DNA from: Ornithinimicrobium avium
GTDB lineage: Bacteria; Actinomycetota; Actinomycetes; Actinomycetales; Dermatophilaceae
Direction: 5' to 3'
Assembly (NCBI RefSeq): GCF_003351765.1
Contig: NZ_CP031229.1
Span: 2,666,001 to 2,730,000 of the forward strand
DNA length: 64,000 bases
The position numbers and the translations under genes are program-made. The notes beneath the pieces are model-generated. The model was not told the origin of the DNA and did not search any database. It saw nothing but the letters and a program-made list of their open reading frames with translations. Positions 55,614 through 64,000 of the stretch are shown here, one piece after another (positions within the stretch are counted from its first letter, which is position 1; each line of letters starts with the position of its first letter).

Positions 55614-58600
55614 ATGACCGTTGTATGGGGCAGTGCCTTCCTTCTCCTCACCGCCTTGCTCGCTCTCTGGGCGATCAGGGACAGGAGGCGGTTGCGCACG
55701 CCGGTCTCGCTCTTCGCGGCCGCCGCCGTGGTCCTCACCACGGCCGCGGCCGGCAGTGCGGGGGCCGCACCCAGCACCGCACCCACCACGGACTTCGCAC
55801 CCTTGGCCACCGACGAGGACCCCTCCTTCGGCCTGATCCCTAGCGACCTGGAGTTCATCCTCGACCAGATCGAGATCTCCGAGGCGCACGCTTACGCGAT
55901 CGAGCGCCAGGACCGCAGCTACAGCCTGCTGTGCCGCTCCAACCAGGACACCAGCGGCAAGTGCGTGCGCGACCCGATGCTGCCGCACGGTCTGCGCACC
56001 GTGGACGGCTCCTTCAACAACCTCGAGTTCGACACCACGATCGGCAAGTCCAACGAGCTCATGCCGCGGCTGCTGCCGATCCGCTGGCGCCAGGGCGAGA
56101 CGCCGATGCCCATGGGCCCGACCGCCGGTGACACCTCCATGTGCGAGGACCCGAACGGCACCTGCTACGAGCAGTACGACGGTCTGGTCTACGACACCCA
56201 GCCGCGTGTCATCACCAACCTGATCGTCGACAACACCACCAACAACCCCACCGTCCAGGTCGCCGCGGACAACAACCCGGACGCCGTCATCGACCCCGAC
56301 ACCGGCGAGCTCTACCTGCCCAACACCACGGCCGACGAGGCGCTCTCGCCGCCGGTCAACATGTGGTTCGTCTTCTTCGGCCAGTTCTTCGACCACGGTC
56401 TCGACCTCGTCGACAAGCACCCCGAGAACGCGATCATCGTCCCGCTGAGCCCGGACGACCCGCTGTGGAGCCGGACCGACGACGACAAGAAGTTCCTGGC
56501 GATGAGCCGCGCCACCAACCAGCCCGGACCGGACGGGGTGGACAGCACCTCGGACGACGTGCGCGAGCACCAGAACCGCACCACCCCCTGGGTCGACCAG
56601 AACCAGACCTACACCTCGCACCCGGCCCACCAGGTGTTCATCCGTGAGTACGAGCTCGTCGGCACCCCGGCGCGACCGGTCGCGACCGGCCGGCTCCTCA
56701 ACGGCCCGAACGGCGGCCTGGCCACCTGGGACGCGGTCCAGGAGCAGGCGCTCACCGTGCTGGGCATCGACCTGCGCGACCAGAGCGTGCTGAACGTCCC
56801 GCAGGTCGTCGTCGACCCCTACGGCCAGTTCATCCCCGGTCCCGCGGGCTTCCCGCAGCTCCTCACCCCCGGCGGGGCGGTCGAGGGCAACCTGACCACC
56901 CCGGTGGTCTCCACCGACGCGGTCCCGCTGCCGCAGTCCTTCCTTGACGACATCGCGCACGGCGCGACGCCGGCGCCGCCGGTGGACGACCCCGAGTGCG
57001 ACACGGGCGAATGCCCGACGATCCCGGGCTACGACAACGTGCTGCTCGGCGAGCACTTCATCACCGGTGACGGGCGCGGCAACGAGAACATCGGCCTGAG
57101 CGCGGTCCACCACGTCTTCCACTCCGAGCACAACCGCCTGGCCGCGCACGTCCAGGACATCCTCGACGCCAACCCGGACCTGAAGGCCAGGTTCGAGAGC
57201 AGCGGCGAGGCCGACGACTGGACCTACGCCGAGCGCGTCTTCCAGGCCGCGCGCTTCACCAACGAGATGCAGTACCAGCACCTCGTCTTCGAGGAGTTCG
57301 CCCGCATCGTCCAGCCGGCCATCGACGCCGTGGTGTTCAACGAGAACGCCTACGACAGCACGATCGACGCCTCCATCAAGGCCGAGTTCGCGCACGTGGT
57401 CTACCGCTTCGGCCACTCGATGCTGACCGAGACGATCGCCCGGGACCTGACCCGGGCAGACGGTGCCGAGGTCACCGACGCCCGGTTGCTGGACGGCTTC
57501 CTCAACCCGCGGCAGTACCACTGCGCGGTGGCGCCGGACGCCAACAACGTCTGCCCCGCGGACGCGATCCTCGATCCCGAGGAGGCCGCAGGCGCGATCG
57601 TCAACGGCACCACGGACCAGGTCGCCAACCAGGTCGACGAGCTCGTCACCAGCACGCTGCGCAACAACCTGCTCGGTCTGCCCCTCGACCTGGCGACGAT
57701 CAACATTCTGCGTGCCCGCGACACCGGCGTGCCCGGCCTGCAGCAGGCCCGGCGCACCTTCTACGCGCAGAGCGGCAACCCCCAGCTGGAGCCCTACAGC
57801 AGCTGGGTGGACTTCGGGCTGAACCTGAAGAACGGCCAGAACTTCGGCCGTGGTGCGAGCACCACCTCGCTGGTCAACTTCGTCGCCGCCTACGGCCAGC
57901 ACCCGTCGGTGCTGGAGGCCACGACGCTGAGCGGCAAGCGCGCCGCAGCCTCGGCCCTAGTCAACGGGATCGGGACGGTCGACATCGTGCAGCGCATCGC
58001 CGGCGACGACCGCTACGAGACCGCCGCGGCCGTGAGCCGGGCGTTCTTCCCGACCGCCCAGACGGTCTACATCGCCAACGGCACCGTCTTCCCGGACGCG
58101 CTGACCGGTGGACCGGCGGCCGCGGCCGACGGCGGACCGGTGCTCCCGGTGCGGCAGAACGCCATACCGGTGGCGACCGTGCAGGAGATCATCCGCCTGC
58201 GGCCGCAGAAGATCGTCCTGCTCGGCGGCACCTCCGCGGTGAGCGAGCAGGTCGCCAACTCGCTGGAGACCTATGCCCCGGTCGTGGAGCGGCGTGGCGG
58301 CGACAACCGCTACCACACCGGCACCCTGGTCACCCGGAGCGCGTTCCCGGACCCCGCGGCCGTCGACACGGTCTACGTGGCCAGCGGCCAGGCCTACCCG
58401 GACGCGCTCAGCGGCAGCGCCGCTGCAGCGGCCGAGGGTGCACCTCTGCTGCTCTCCCGTCCAGGCTCCGTGCCCGACGAGGTGCTGGCCGAGATCACGC
58501 GCCTGGCGCCGTCCTCGATCGTCCTGCTCGGTGGCGAGACCGCACTGAGCCCGGCGGTGGCCACCCAGCTCGGGGCGCTCGCGACGGTCACCCGCATCGG

Positions 58601-61328
58601 CGGGAGCGACCGCTACGAGACGAGCGCGATGGTGAGCAGGTCGTTCGCCGCCGTGGGTGGCAGCGCGTTCCTGGCCGCCGGGACCAACTTCCCCGACGCC
58701 CTGGCCGGCGCGGCCGCGGCAGGCATGCAGCAGGCCCCGGTCATGCTGGTCCGCAGCGGCTCCCTGCCGACCCCGGTCCAGGATGAGCTGGTGCGCCTGG
58801 CGCCCAACAAGGTCTACGTGCTCGGCGGCGAGACTGTCCTCACCCCGGCGCTCGTGACGGCCGTCCAGGCCCTCTTCCCGGCGCCGACCGCCCCCGCCGA
58901 CCGTGGGGCCTTCATGGCCAGCACGGGCGACTGGGCGAACGTGGACGGACGCAGCATCACCGGTCTGGAGGACGTCGACTTCTGGGTCGGCGGCCTGGCC
59001 GAGGCGCTCGACCCGTTCGGCGGCATGCTCGGCAGCACGTTCAACTACGTCTTCGAGCAGCAGCTGGAGGACCTCCAGTTCGGCGACCGGTTCTACTACC
59101 TGTTCCGTAACCAGGGCAACCAGCTCTTCGCAGCGCTGGAGGCCAACTCCTTCTCCAAGCTGATCCAGCGCAACACGGACGCGTCGCTGCTGCCGGCGGA
59201 CATCTTCCTGTCGCACTCGCCGTACTTCGACCTGGAGAACCTGCCCGACCCGCTGCCGAGCGGCCTGAGCCAGATGGCTGACGGCACGTGGCGCTGGGAC
59301 GGCGACGAGCACGTCGAGATCCACGGCGACCGCACGCTGGGCGACCGCATCCGCGGTGGTCAGGGCGACGACTCGCTGTGGGGCTACGGCGGCAACGACC
59401 GCATCGAGGGTGGGTCCGGTGACGACTCCATCCAGGGTGGCCCTGGCGACGACATCCTCACCGACTCCTTCGGTAACGACAACATCAAGGGTGGTCACGG
59501 CAACGACGCGATCGACGGCGGCCCGGGCGCAGACCTGCTCTTCGGTCAGTCGGGAGACGACTTCATCGCCAAGCCGTCCGACAACTCCGACGGGGCCACA
59601 GGCTTCTTCGGCACCGGCGACGACGTCTTCATCGGCGGGACCGGCCGGGACAACCCGTTCGGCAACGAAGGGGACGACTGGCTGGAGGGCGGGCTGCACG
59701 CGGACCTGCTCATGGGCGACAACGGTCAGCAGTTCCAGGACGACGTGGACGGCGGAGACGACGTCCTCATCGGAGGAGGCGGCTCGGACGACCACGACGC
59801 GGAGGGCGGCGACGACATCATGGTCGGCCAGGCCGGCGGCACGGACCGCTACCACGGGATGTTCGGGTTCGACTACGTCACCTACGACGGGACGGGCACC
59901 AACGTCGACGCCGACCTGAACTTCAACCTGCTGCAGCCGCCGGACGTCACAGCCATCCGCGACCGCTACCTGCAGGTGGAGTCCCTCTCGGGCGGTTCAG
60001 GTGACGACGTCATCCGCGGTCTGGGTGTCGCCCCCGACGACCTGTCGGCGGACGCGGTCAACCGGATGGACCCGGAGAACCTGGACCTCGTCGACGGGAT
60101 GCGGGAGCTGCTGAACCCCGCCGGACACGAGCAGGACTACTCCATGCGGCTGCGCTCGGACAACCCGCTGCTCCAGGACACGGACGGGGTCGCGAACCTG
60201 CTGTTCGGCGGGGCTGGCGACGACATCCTCGAGGGGCGGTTCGGCGACGACGTCATCGACGGTGACCGGGCGCTGCGCGTCAGGCTCGTGCACACCACGA
60301 CCGGGCAGCGCTACGCCAGCGCGGCCGACATGCGGGCAGCGGTGTTCTCCGGGGCCATCAACCCCGGCGACATCGACATCGTCCGCGAGCTCGTGGACGA
60401 GTCGGACGCGGGCGACGTCGACACGGCGGTCTACACCGACGCCTTCATCAACGACGTCGGCGACCCGAACTACACGATCAAGGCCCTCCCCGACGGCTAC
60501 TGGGAGGTCGTGCACATCGGCGGAGCCGAGTTCGAGGAGTCCGAGGGCGCCGACATCCTGGTCAACATCGAGATGCTCCAGTTCGGTGACGGCGGCTGCT
60601 TCGAGCTGAACGAGGAGATGACGCCCTGCACCAACATGGGCTACGTCTCCTTCGGCGGGCAGACCGAGCCGCCGACCGAGGACCAGCCGATCACCGCGAC
60701 GGTGCACCTCCTCGACCCGGACGGCAACGCCACCGTCACCGACCCGGTCGGCCTGCGGTTCAGCTGGCAGGCCGGCGAGGCCACGGAGGCCTGGGACCCC
60801 TCGCCCACCGAGGGTGGAGAGGTCACACCCGGCCCCGACCCGAACACCTGGCAGCAGGAGTTCGTCCCCGGTGACGGTGACGCTGGTGCCATCCTCCGGG
60901 TCGTGGTGACCTTCGAGGACGACAACGGCCAGCTGCGCCAGATCGTCTCCCCCGTCGTCGGTAACGGCGCCAGCGTGGTCAACATCAACGACAGCCCCAC
61001 CGGGCTGACGCTGTCGACCACCACGCCGCAGGTCGGGCAGTCGATCCTTCCCAGCCCCTTCGTCGACGCGGACGGGCTCGAGGAGGCGGTGGCGGCCGGC
61101 ATGACCTACAGCTGGCAGACCTCGGGCGACGGCTTCGCGGCCGACGTGGTGACGGTGGCGACGAAGGTCACGCCGGACACCAACCAGCTGGGCTATACCG
61201 TCCAGCCGGCGGACGAGGGACGCCAGATCAGGGTGGTCGTCGACTACACCGATGATCAGGGAACGGCGGAGACCTACGCCTCCGATCCCACGGACCCGGT
61301 TGCCCCGGCGGTGCCGGCCGGCCCCTGA
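55614..61328 (+). CDS. Giant secreted haem peroxidase with inserted CWB2 repeats, RTX and Ig-like regions
   Basis: The protein has 1,904 residues from ATG 55614. The N-terminus has two hydrophobic helices (export). The animal haem peroxidase domain shows the distal His261 (FGQFFDHGLDLVD), GDGRGNENIGLSAVHHVFHSEHNRL, the proximal His601 (YRFGHSMLTE) and LDLATINILRARDTG. At residues about 791-1085 come three CWB2 wall-binding repeats (RIAGDDRYETAAAVS, RRGGDNRYHTGTLVT, RIGGSDRYETSAMVS). The peroxidase fold then resumes (ITGLEDVDFWVGGLAEAL...LQFGDRFYYLF, about 1096-1166). RTX calcium-binding repeats (GGxGxD) span about 1241-1410, with one pair later, and two Ig-like domains end the protein. It is likely surface-held and may halogenate or oxidise outside the cell. 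The IS directly upstream may have changed its promoter. Confidence 0.88.
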   Translation: MTVVWGSAFLLLTALLALWAIRDRRRLRTPVSLFAAAAVVLTTAAAGSAGAAPSTAPTTDFAPLATDEDPSFGLIPSDLEFILDQIEISEAHAYAIERQDRSYSLLCRSNQDTSGKCVRDPMLPHGLRTVDGSFNNLEFDTTIGKSNELMPRLLPIRWRQGETPMPMGPTAGDTSMCEDPNGTCYEQYDGLVYDTQPRVITNLIVDNTTNNPTVQVAADNNPDAVIDPDTGELYLPNTTADEALSPPVNMWFVFFGQFFDHGLDLVDKHPENAIIVPLSPDDPLWSRTDDDKKFLAMSRATNQPGPDGVDSTSDDVREHQNRTTPWVDQNQTYTSHPAHQVFIREYELVGTPARPVATGRLLNGPNGGLATWDAVQEQALTVLGIDLRDQSVLNVPQVVVDPYGQFIPGPAGFPQLLTPGGAVEGNLTTPVVSTDAVPLPQSFLDDIAHGATPAPPVDDPECDTGECPTIPGYDNVLLGEHFITGDGRGNENIGLSAVHHVFHSEHNRLAAHVQDILDANPDLKARFESSGEADDWTYAERVFQAARFTNEMQYQHLVFEEFARIVQPAIDAVVFNENAYDSTIDASIKAEFAHVVYRFGHSMLTETIARDLTRADGAEVTDARLLDGFLNPRQYHCAVAPDANNVCPADAILDPEEAAGAIVNGTTDQVANQVDELVTSTLRNNLLGLPLDLATINILRARDTGVPGLQQARRTFYAQSGNPQLEPYSSWVDFGLNLKNGQNFGRGASTTSLVNFVAAYGQHPSVLEATTLSGKRAAASALVNGIGTVDIVQRIAGDDRYETAAAVSRAFFPTAQTVYIANGTVFPDALTGGPAAAADGGPVLPVRQNAIPVATVQEIIRLRPQKIVLLGGTSAVSEQVANSLETYAPVVERRGGDNRYHTGTLVTRSAFPDPAAVDTVYVASGQAYPDALSGSAAAAAEGAPLLLSRPGSVPDEVLAEITRLAPSSIVLLGGETALSPAVATQLGALATVTRIGGSDRYETSAMVSRSFAAVGGSAFLAAGTNFPDALAGAAAAGMQQAPVMLVRSGSLPTPVQDELVRLAPNKVYVLGGETVLTPALVTAVQALFPAPTAPADRGAFMASTGDWANVDGRSITGLEDVDFWVGGLAEALDPFGGMLGSTFNYVFEQQLEDLQFGDRFYYLFRNQGNQLFAALEANSFSKLIQRNTDASLLPADIFLSHSPYFDLENLPDPLPSGLSQMADGTWRWDGDEHVEIHGDRTLGDRIRGGQGDDSLWGYGGNDRIEGGSGDDSIQGGPGDDILTDSFGNDNIKGGHGNDAIDGGPGADLLFGQSGDDFIAKPSDNSDGATGFFGTGDDVFIGGTGRDNPFGNEGDDWLEGGLHADLLMGDNGQQFQDDVDGGDDVLIGGGGSDDHDAEGGDDIMVGQAGGTDRYHGMFGFDYVTYDGTGTNVDADLNFNLLQPPDVTAIRDRYLQVESLSGGSGDDVIRGLGVAPDDLSADAVNRMDPENLDLVDGMRELLNPAGHEQDYSMRLRSDNPLLQDTDGVANLLFGGAGDDILEGRFGDDVIDGDRALRVRLVHTTTGQRYASAADMRAAVFSGAINPGDIDIVRELVDESDAGDVDTAVYTDAFINDVGDPNYTIKALPDGYWEVVHIGGAEFEESEGADILVNIEMLQFGDGGCFELNEEMTPCTNMGYVSFGGQTEPPTEDQPITATVHLLDPDGNATVTDPVGLRFSWQAGEATEAWDPSPTEGGEVTPGPDPNTWQQEFVPGDGDAGAILRVVVTFEDDNGQLRQIVSPVVGNGASVVNINDSPTGLTLSTTTPQVGQSILPSPFVDADGLEEAVAAGMTYSWQTSGDGFAADVVTVATKVTPDTNQLGYTVQPADEGRQIRVVVDYTDDQGTAETYASDPTDPVAPAVPAGP

Positions 61329-61427
61329 CGCAGGACCTGGTGGCGGGACGCCGACGGGCGGGTACTCAGTGCGAGTGCCCGCCCGCCGGCCTGCGTGCCC
61401 GTCGGCCTGCGCGGACCGACGGCATAC

Positions 61428-61748
61428 CTAGCCCTGCCGCGGGATCGCGCGGAGCATCTGCGGGGTGGCTGCATCGACGTGTCCGGCGAACTCCTCGTGG
61501 GTGTTGACGTACTTCTTCACGTACGGACACACCGCGACCACCCGCATGCCCTCGTCGACGGTGCGCTGGAGGGCGGTGCCGACGACCTCGCCCGCGAGCC
61601 CCCTGCCGCCGTGCTCGGGGTCCACCTCCGTGTGGTAGAAGATGCGTCGCCCCTCGTGGTCCACGAACAGGGTGAACCCTGCAGCGGCCCCGTCGACGCT
61701 GATCTCGAACCGGTCGGGACCGGTCCGCCTGCTGACGCTGGTCTCCAT
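61428..61748 (-). CDS. GNAT-type small N-acetyltransferase (Acetyltransf_CG)
   Basis: This 106-residue protein is a compact GNAT domain of the YidJ/Acetyltransf_CG group, which holds only the acetyl-CoA core. It shows FTLFVDHEGRRIFYHTEVDPEHGGRGLAGEVVGTAL (acetyl-CoA pyrophosphate loop GGRGLA) and MRVVAVCPYVKKYVNTHEEF. The substrate is unknown. Start ATG at 61748 with the homology beginning close to it. It runs against the peroxidase end, 100 bp away. Confidence 0.85.
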   Translation of the reverse strand: METSVSRRTGPDRFEISVDGAAAGFTLFVDHEGRRIFYHTEVDPEHGGRGLAGEVVGTALQRTVDEGMRVVAVCPYVKKYVNTHEEFAGHVDAATPQMLRAIPRQG

Positions 61749-61802
61749 GCCGCCACTCTTGCACGGTGCCGGGACATCCGCAGCACCTGAGATGATCGGG
61801 GC

Positions 61803-62195
61803 ATGGCTGAGCGCAACGTCCTCGGTGGCGAGCTCCAGGAGTGCGGCACCGACCCGCTGACCGGGTTCACCCGCTCCGGCAGGTGCGAGGTGACCCCCGA
61901 CGACACGGGCACCCACGGGGTGTGCACGGTGCTGACCGCCGACTTCCTGGAGCACCAGCGCGAGCTCGGCAACGACCTGGTCACGCCCCGGCCGCAGTGG
62001 CAGTTCCCCGGCCTGGCACCCGGCGACCGCTGGTGCGTGGTCGCGCTGCGCTGGTTGCAGTCGGCGCAGGCCGGACGGGGCGCCCCGGTGCTCCTGGCCA
62101 GCACCCACGAGGCGGTCCTGCAGGTCGTCCCGCTCGCGCTGCTCCGGCGGTATGCGGTGGACGTTCCGGAGGACGCGTCCGGGCTGACCGACTGA
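61803..62195 (+). CDS. DUF2237 family protein
   Basis: This 130-residue protein begins ERNVLGGELQECGTDPLTGFTRSGRCEV and contains TPDDTGTHGVCTVLTADFLEHQ, PGDRWCVVALRWLQSAQAGRGAPVLLASTHEAVLQVVPL. These match DUF2237, a small conserved family of bacteria with three Cys residues and unknown function. ATG 61803 is 54 bp from the divergent acetyltransferase. Confidence 0.85.
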   Translation: MAERNVLGGELQECGTDPLTGFTRSGRCEVTPDDTGTHGVCTVLTADFLEHQRELGNDLVTPRPQWQFPGLAPGDRWCVVALRWLQSAQAGRGAPVLLASTHEAVLQVVPLALLRRYAVDVPEDASGLTD

Positions 62196-62223
62196 GGCGA
62201 CGACGCGGGAGAGCCGCTGCTGC

Positions 62224-62640
62224 TCAGCCGGGGACGTTGCGCGCCCGCGCCGCAGCCTGTGTGCGGGTGCTGGCGCCGAGCTTGCGCAGGATCGCCGAGA
62301 CGTGGACGCTTGCGGTCTTGTCGCTGATGAAGAGCTGCTCGCCGGCGACGAGAGCTCCGGCTCCGTCGCCAGCCGCACCGTCCTCGCCACCGCCGTCGGG
62401 ACGGGGAGGCCCCAGGCCGGCTCGCGCCGCGAGCTCGTCGGCCAGCCGGACCGCCCGCAGCAGGCCGCACGCCTGCGCGACCAGGCGTGCCTGGCCCAGC
62501 GTCTGCCCGCCGCCCGTGCGGTCCCCGGCCCCCAGCTGCTCCTCGGCGCACCGCCGCAGGACGTCCACCCGGACGTCCACCGGGACCCGCCCCCGGGCCG
62601 TCGCCTGAGCCGCTCCGCCGCGTCGTCCGACGACTCGCCG
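62224..62640 (-). pseudogene. LuxR-family regulator remnant
   Basis: The frame ends in LFISDKTASVHVSAILRKLGASTRTQAAARA, the second half of a LuxR helix-turn-helix. The first half (normally REREVLRLVAEG-S-NRQIAEEL) is missing; GDGAGALVAGEQ stands directly before it. Upstream sequence (ARLVAQACGLLRAVRLADELAARAGL) fits the TPR region of large LuxR regulators. So an internal piece and the N-terminal part are lost. The start is not defined; the boundary given is approximate. Confidence 0.55.
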
Positions 62641-62857
62641 GAGGGGTCCTGGGCGGCGGTGGACGGTGAGGCTGTCGGTCCGGCTGGTGTGCCGGACAGG
62701 TGTCCATGTGTAGAGGCCGGTGCCCTCGGGTCCCATGATGCGCTCCTGATGTTCCGTTCCCGTCGCCCTGTGCTCCGGGGGATGACGGCAACGCTCGTCC
62801 CTAAGGGGGCGGGTACGGATCGGGCAGATGCCCTCTTTCTCGAGCTCCCCGGCACGA
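62641..62857. other. Intergenic remnant region
   Basis: I see no gene in this stretch between the LuxR remnant and the antiporter stop. It may be the degraded upstream part of the regulator. Confidence 0.35.
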
Positions 62858-64000
62858 TCAGGGTGAGGGCAGGCGTCGGTCAGCGGAGACCGAACGGTCC
62901 GCGAGCGTCTCGCCGGCGCCTTCGTACAGGCGGATGACCGCGTCGATCCCGAGCTCCTCGAGCTCCTCGACGTCCTCCTGGTAGGACGCGACCGCCGCCA
63001 CCGTGACCTGCCCGTAACCGAAGCTGCGCAGCTCGCGCAGGGCGTCGATGTTGGCGTGCTGGGCCGGCATGGCAAGCACGACGATGCGCACCGTGCCCGA
63101 CCCCACCAGCCGGGCCCAGAAGTCGTAGTCCGTGGCATCGCCCTCGACGACGTTGACGCCACGCTCACGCAGCTTGTGCACCCGCAGCGGATCGTGTTCC
63201 ACACCCAGCACCGCGTAGCCGTAGGCGTCGGTGAGCTGCTGATAGGTGGCGTGGCCGACCCGGCCCATGCCCAGCACGATCGCGGTCGACTCGCCGAGCT
63301 CGATGGGACGGTCCTCAGGGTGGATCTTGTGCGGCGGCCGCACCGGCAGGCGCTGGGCGAACCGCGAGGCGAGCGAGACGCTGCGCGGGTTCGCGACGGC
63401 CGAGACGACGAACCCCGCGGACACGGCGATCGACAGCGACAGCAGCCAGTGCGAGGAGAGCCACCCGGCAGACACCCCCATCGCCGCGATGATCAACGCG
63501 AACTCGGAATAGTTCGACAGCAGCAGGGCCGAGAGCACGCTGGTGCGGTTGCGCATCCCCAGCAGCCACAACAACCCCCAGTACACCAGGGCGTGCAGGG
63601 GGAGCAGCAGCAGCACCGCCGCCACCGTGACGTTGTGCCAGGTGGGCAGACCCTCGAACCCGATCGTGACGAAGAAGCCCACCAGCAGCAGTTCCTTGAT
63701 CGTGAACAGCGAGTGCGACAGCTGGTCCGCCCCTGGGTGCGGGGCGAGCACGAGCCCCATCACCAGGGCACCGAGGCTGCCGGACAGGCCCAGCCACTCG
63801 AAGAGCGCGTACCCGGGGATCAGAGCCATCGCGATGCCGAACAGCGCCCAGGTCGCCGTGACCGAGCCGGTACCAGTCCCGGGTCGCCCGGTACAGCACA
63901 GGGATGAGGACCAGCAGGCCGAGCGAGTACACGCTGGGTGCCTGGCCGCGGGAGACCGAGATGACCACGACGGCCGCGATGTCCTGCATGATGAGCACGC
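62858..64000 (-). pseudogene. Cation:proton antiporter with TrkA-N domain, frameshifted, continues past window
   Basis: From the right edge, one frame encodes MLIMQDIAAVVVISVSRGQAPSVYSLGLLVLIPVLYRATRDWY (membrane antiporter core, MQDI motif). The frame shifts at about 63840. The next frame has FGIAMALIPGYALFEWLGLSGSLGALVMGLVLAPHP and further helices, then the TrkA-N NAD-binding domain (AIVLGMGRVGHATYQQLTDAYGYAVLGVEHDPLRV) and its end. A one-base loss in the GTTCGGC region (minus strand) accounts for the break. It may be a sequencing error. KefB/YbaL-like family. Confidence 0.75.

Noticed and set aside
59335..59900. Repeated short units that could look like a CRISPR or tandem DNA repeat
   Set aside because: They encode GGxGxD RTX calcium-binding repeats in frame; there are no spacers.

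Overview
The window is a high-GC chromosomal segment of an actinobacterium, most likely of the order Micrococcales. The evidence is the gyrB-gyrA-DUF3566-tRNA-Ile-DLW-39-tRNA-Ala order, the actinobacterial cell-wall/division cluster (crgA, DUF881, pknB, pbpA, rodA/ftsW, pstP, fhaB, fhaA), frequent GTG starts and CWB2 surface proteins. Both gene sets normally lie close to oriC on the downstream side of dnaA-dnaN-gyrB, so this is probably an origin-proximal region. The genus is inference only. Layout: 1-5373 is core (gyrB 3' part, gyrA, a DUF3566 membrane protein, tRNA-Ile(GAT), DLW-39, tRNA-Ala(TGC)). About 5374-31129 is a 25.7-kb genomic island inserted in the 3' half of tRNA-Ala and bounded by a 47/48-bp direct repeat (attL 5331-5378, attR 31083-31129). 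31130-64000 is mostly chromosomal again, with one further ISL3 insertion and some gene decay at the right edge. The island has a left module of recombination and mobilisation genes: tyrosine integrase, MerR-like excisionase, a MobF relaxase-helicase without any type IV secretion genes, an intact HipB-like repressor beside a collapsed hipA, and a Fic protein. It is therefore best read as an integrative mobilisable element or a decaying ICE. 

The right half of the island is a defence cargo. On the plus strand are a NaeI-like type IIE restriction enzyme (catalytic residues E70, D86, D95 and K97), a C5-cytosine methyltransferase and a Vsr mismatch endonuclease. Converging on them from the other strand is a translationally coupled five-gene operon: two proteins I cannot assign, a NERD nuclease-SF1 helicase fusion, a DrmA-type helicase and a DrmB/DUF1998 protein. 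This resembles a DISARM system in which the phospholipase-D gene drmC is absent, a NERD helicase is present, and the cytosine methyltransferase role (drmMII of class 2) could be supplied by the adjacent NaeI-type methylase. An ISL3 element with a perfect 8-bp target duplication sits just upstream of this operon. 

The chromosomal right part holds a secreted amidase with three CWB2 cell-wall repeats, an NYN RNase-like protein, a three-gene operon (ATP-grasp ligase, S51/GATase-like protein lacking its nucleophile, esterase-D-like hydrolase), a membrane acyltransferase with SGNH domain, a long Ala-rich membrane protein, a cyclophilin, a rhomboid protease and the crgA-to-fhaA division/signalling cluster. 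A nested palindrome carrying two opposed TTGTCCACA DnaA-box-like sites lies between rhomboid and crgA. After tRNA-Leu(CAG) come small membrane proteins, a ZIP transporter, a second ISL3-family IS with perfect 8-bp TSD, and a 1,904-residue secreted haem peroxidase in which three CWB2 repeats are inserted inside the peroxidase domain, followed by RTX and Ig-like repeats. The edge has an acetyltransferase, DUF2237, a LuxR regulator remnant and a frameshifted cation/proton antiporter.
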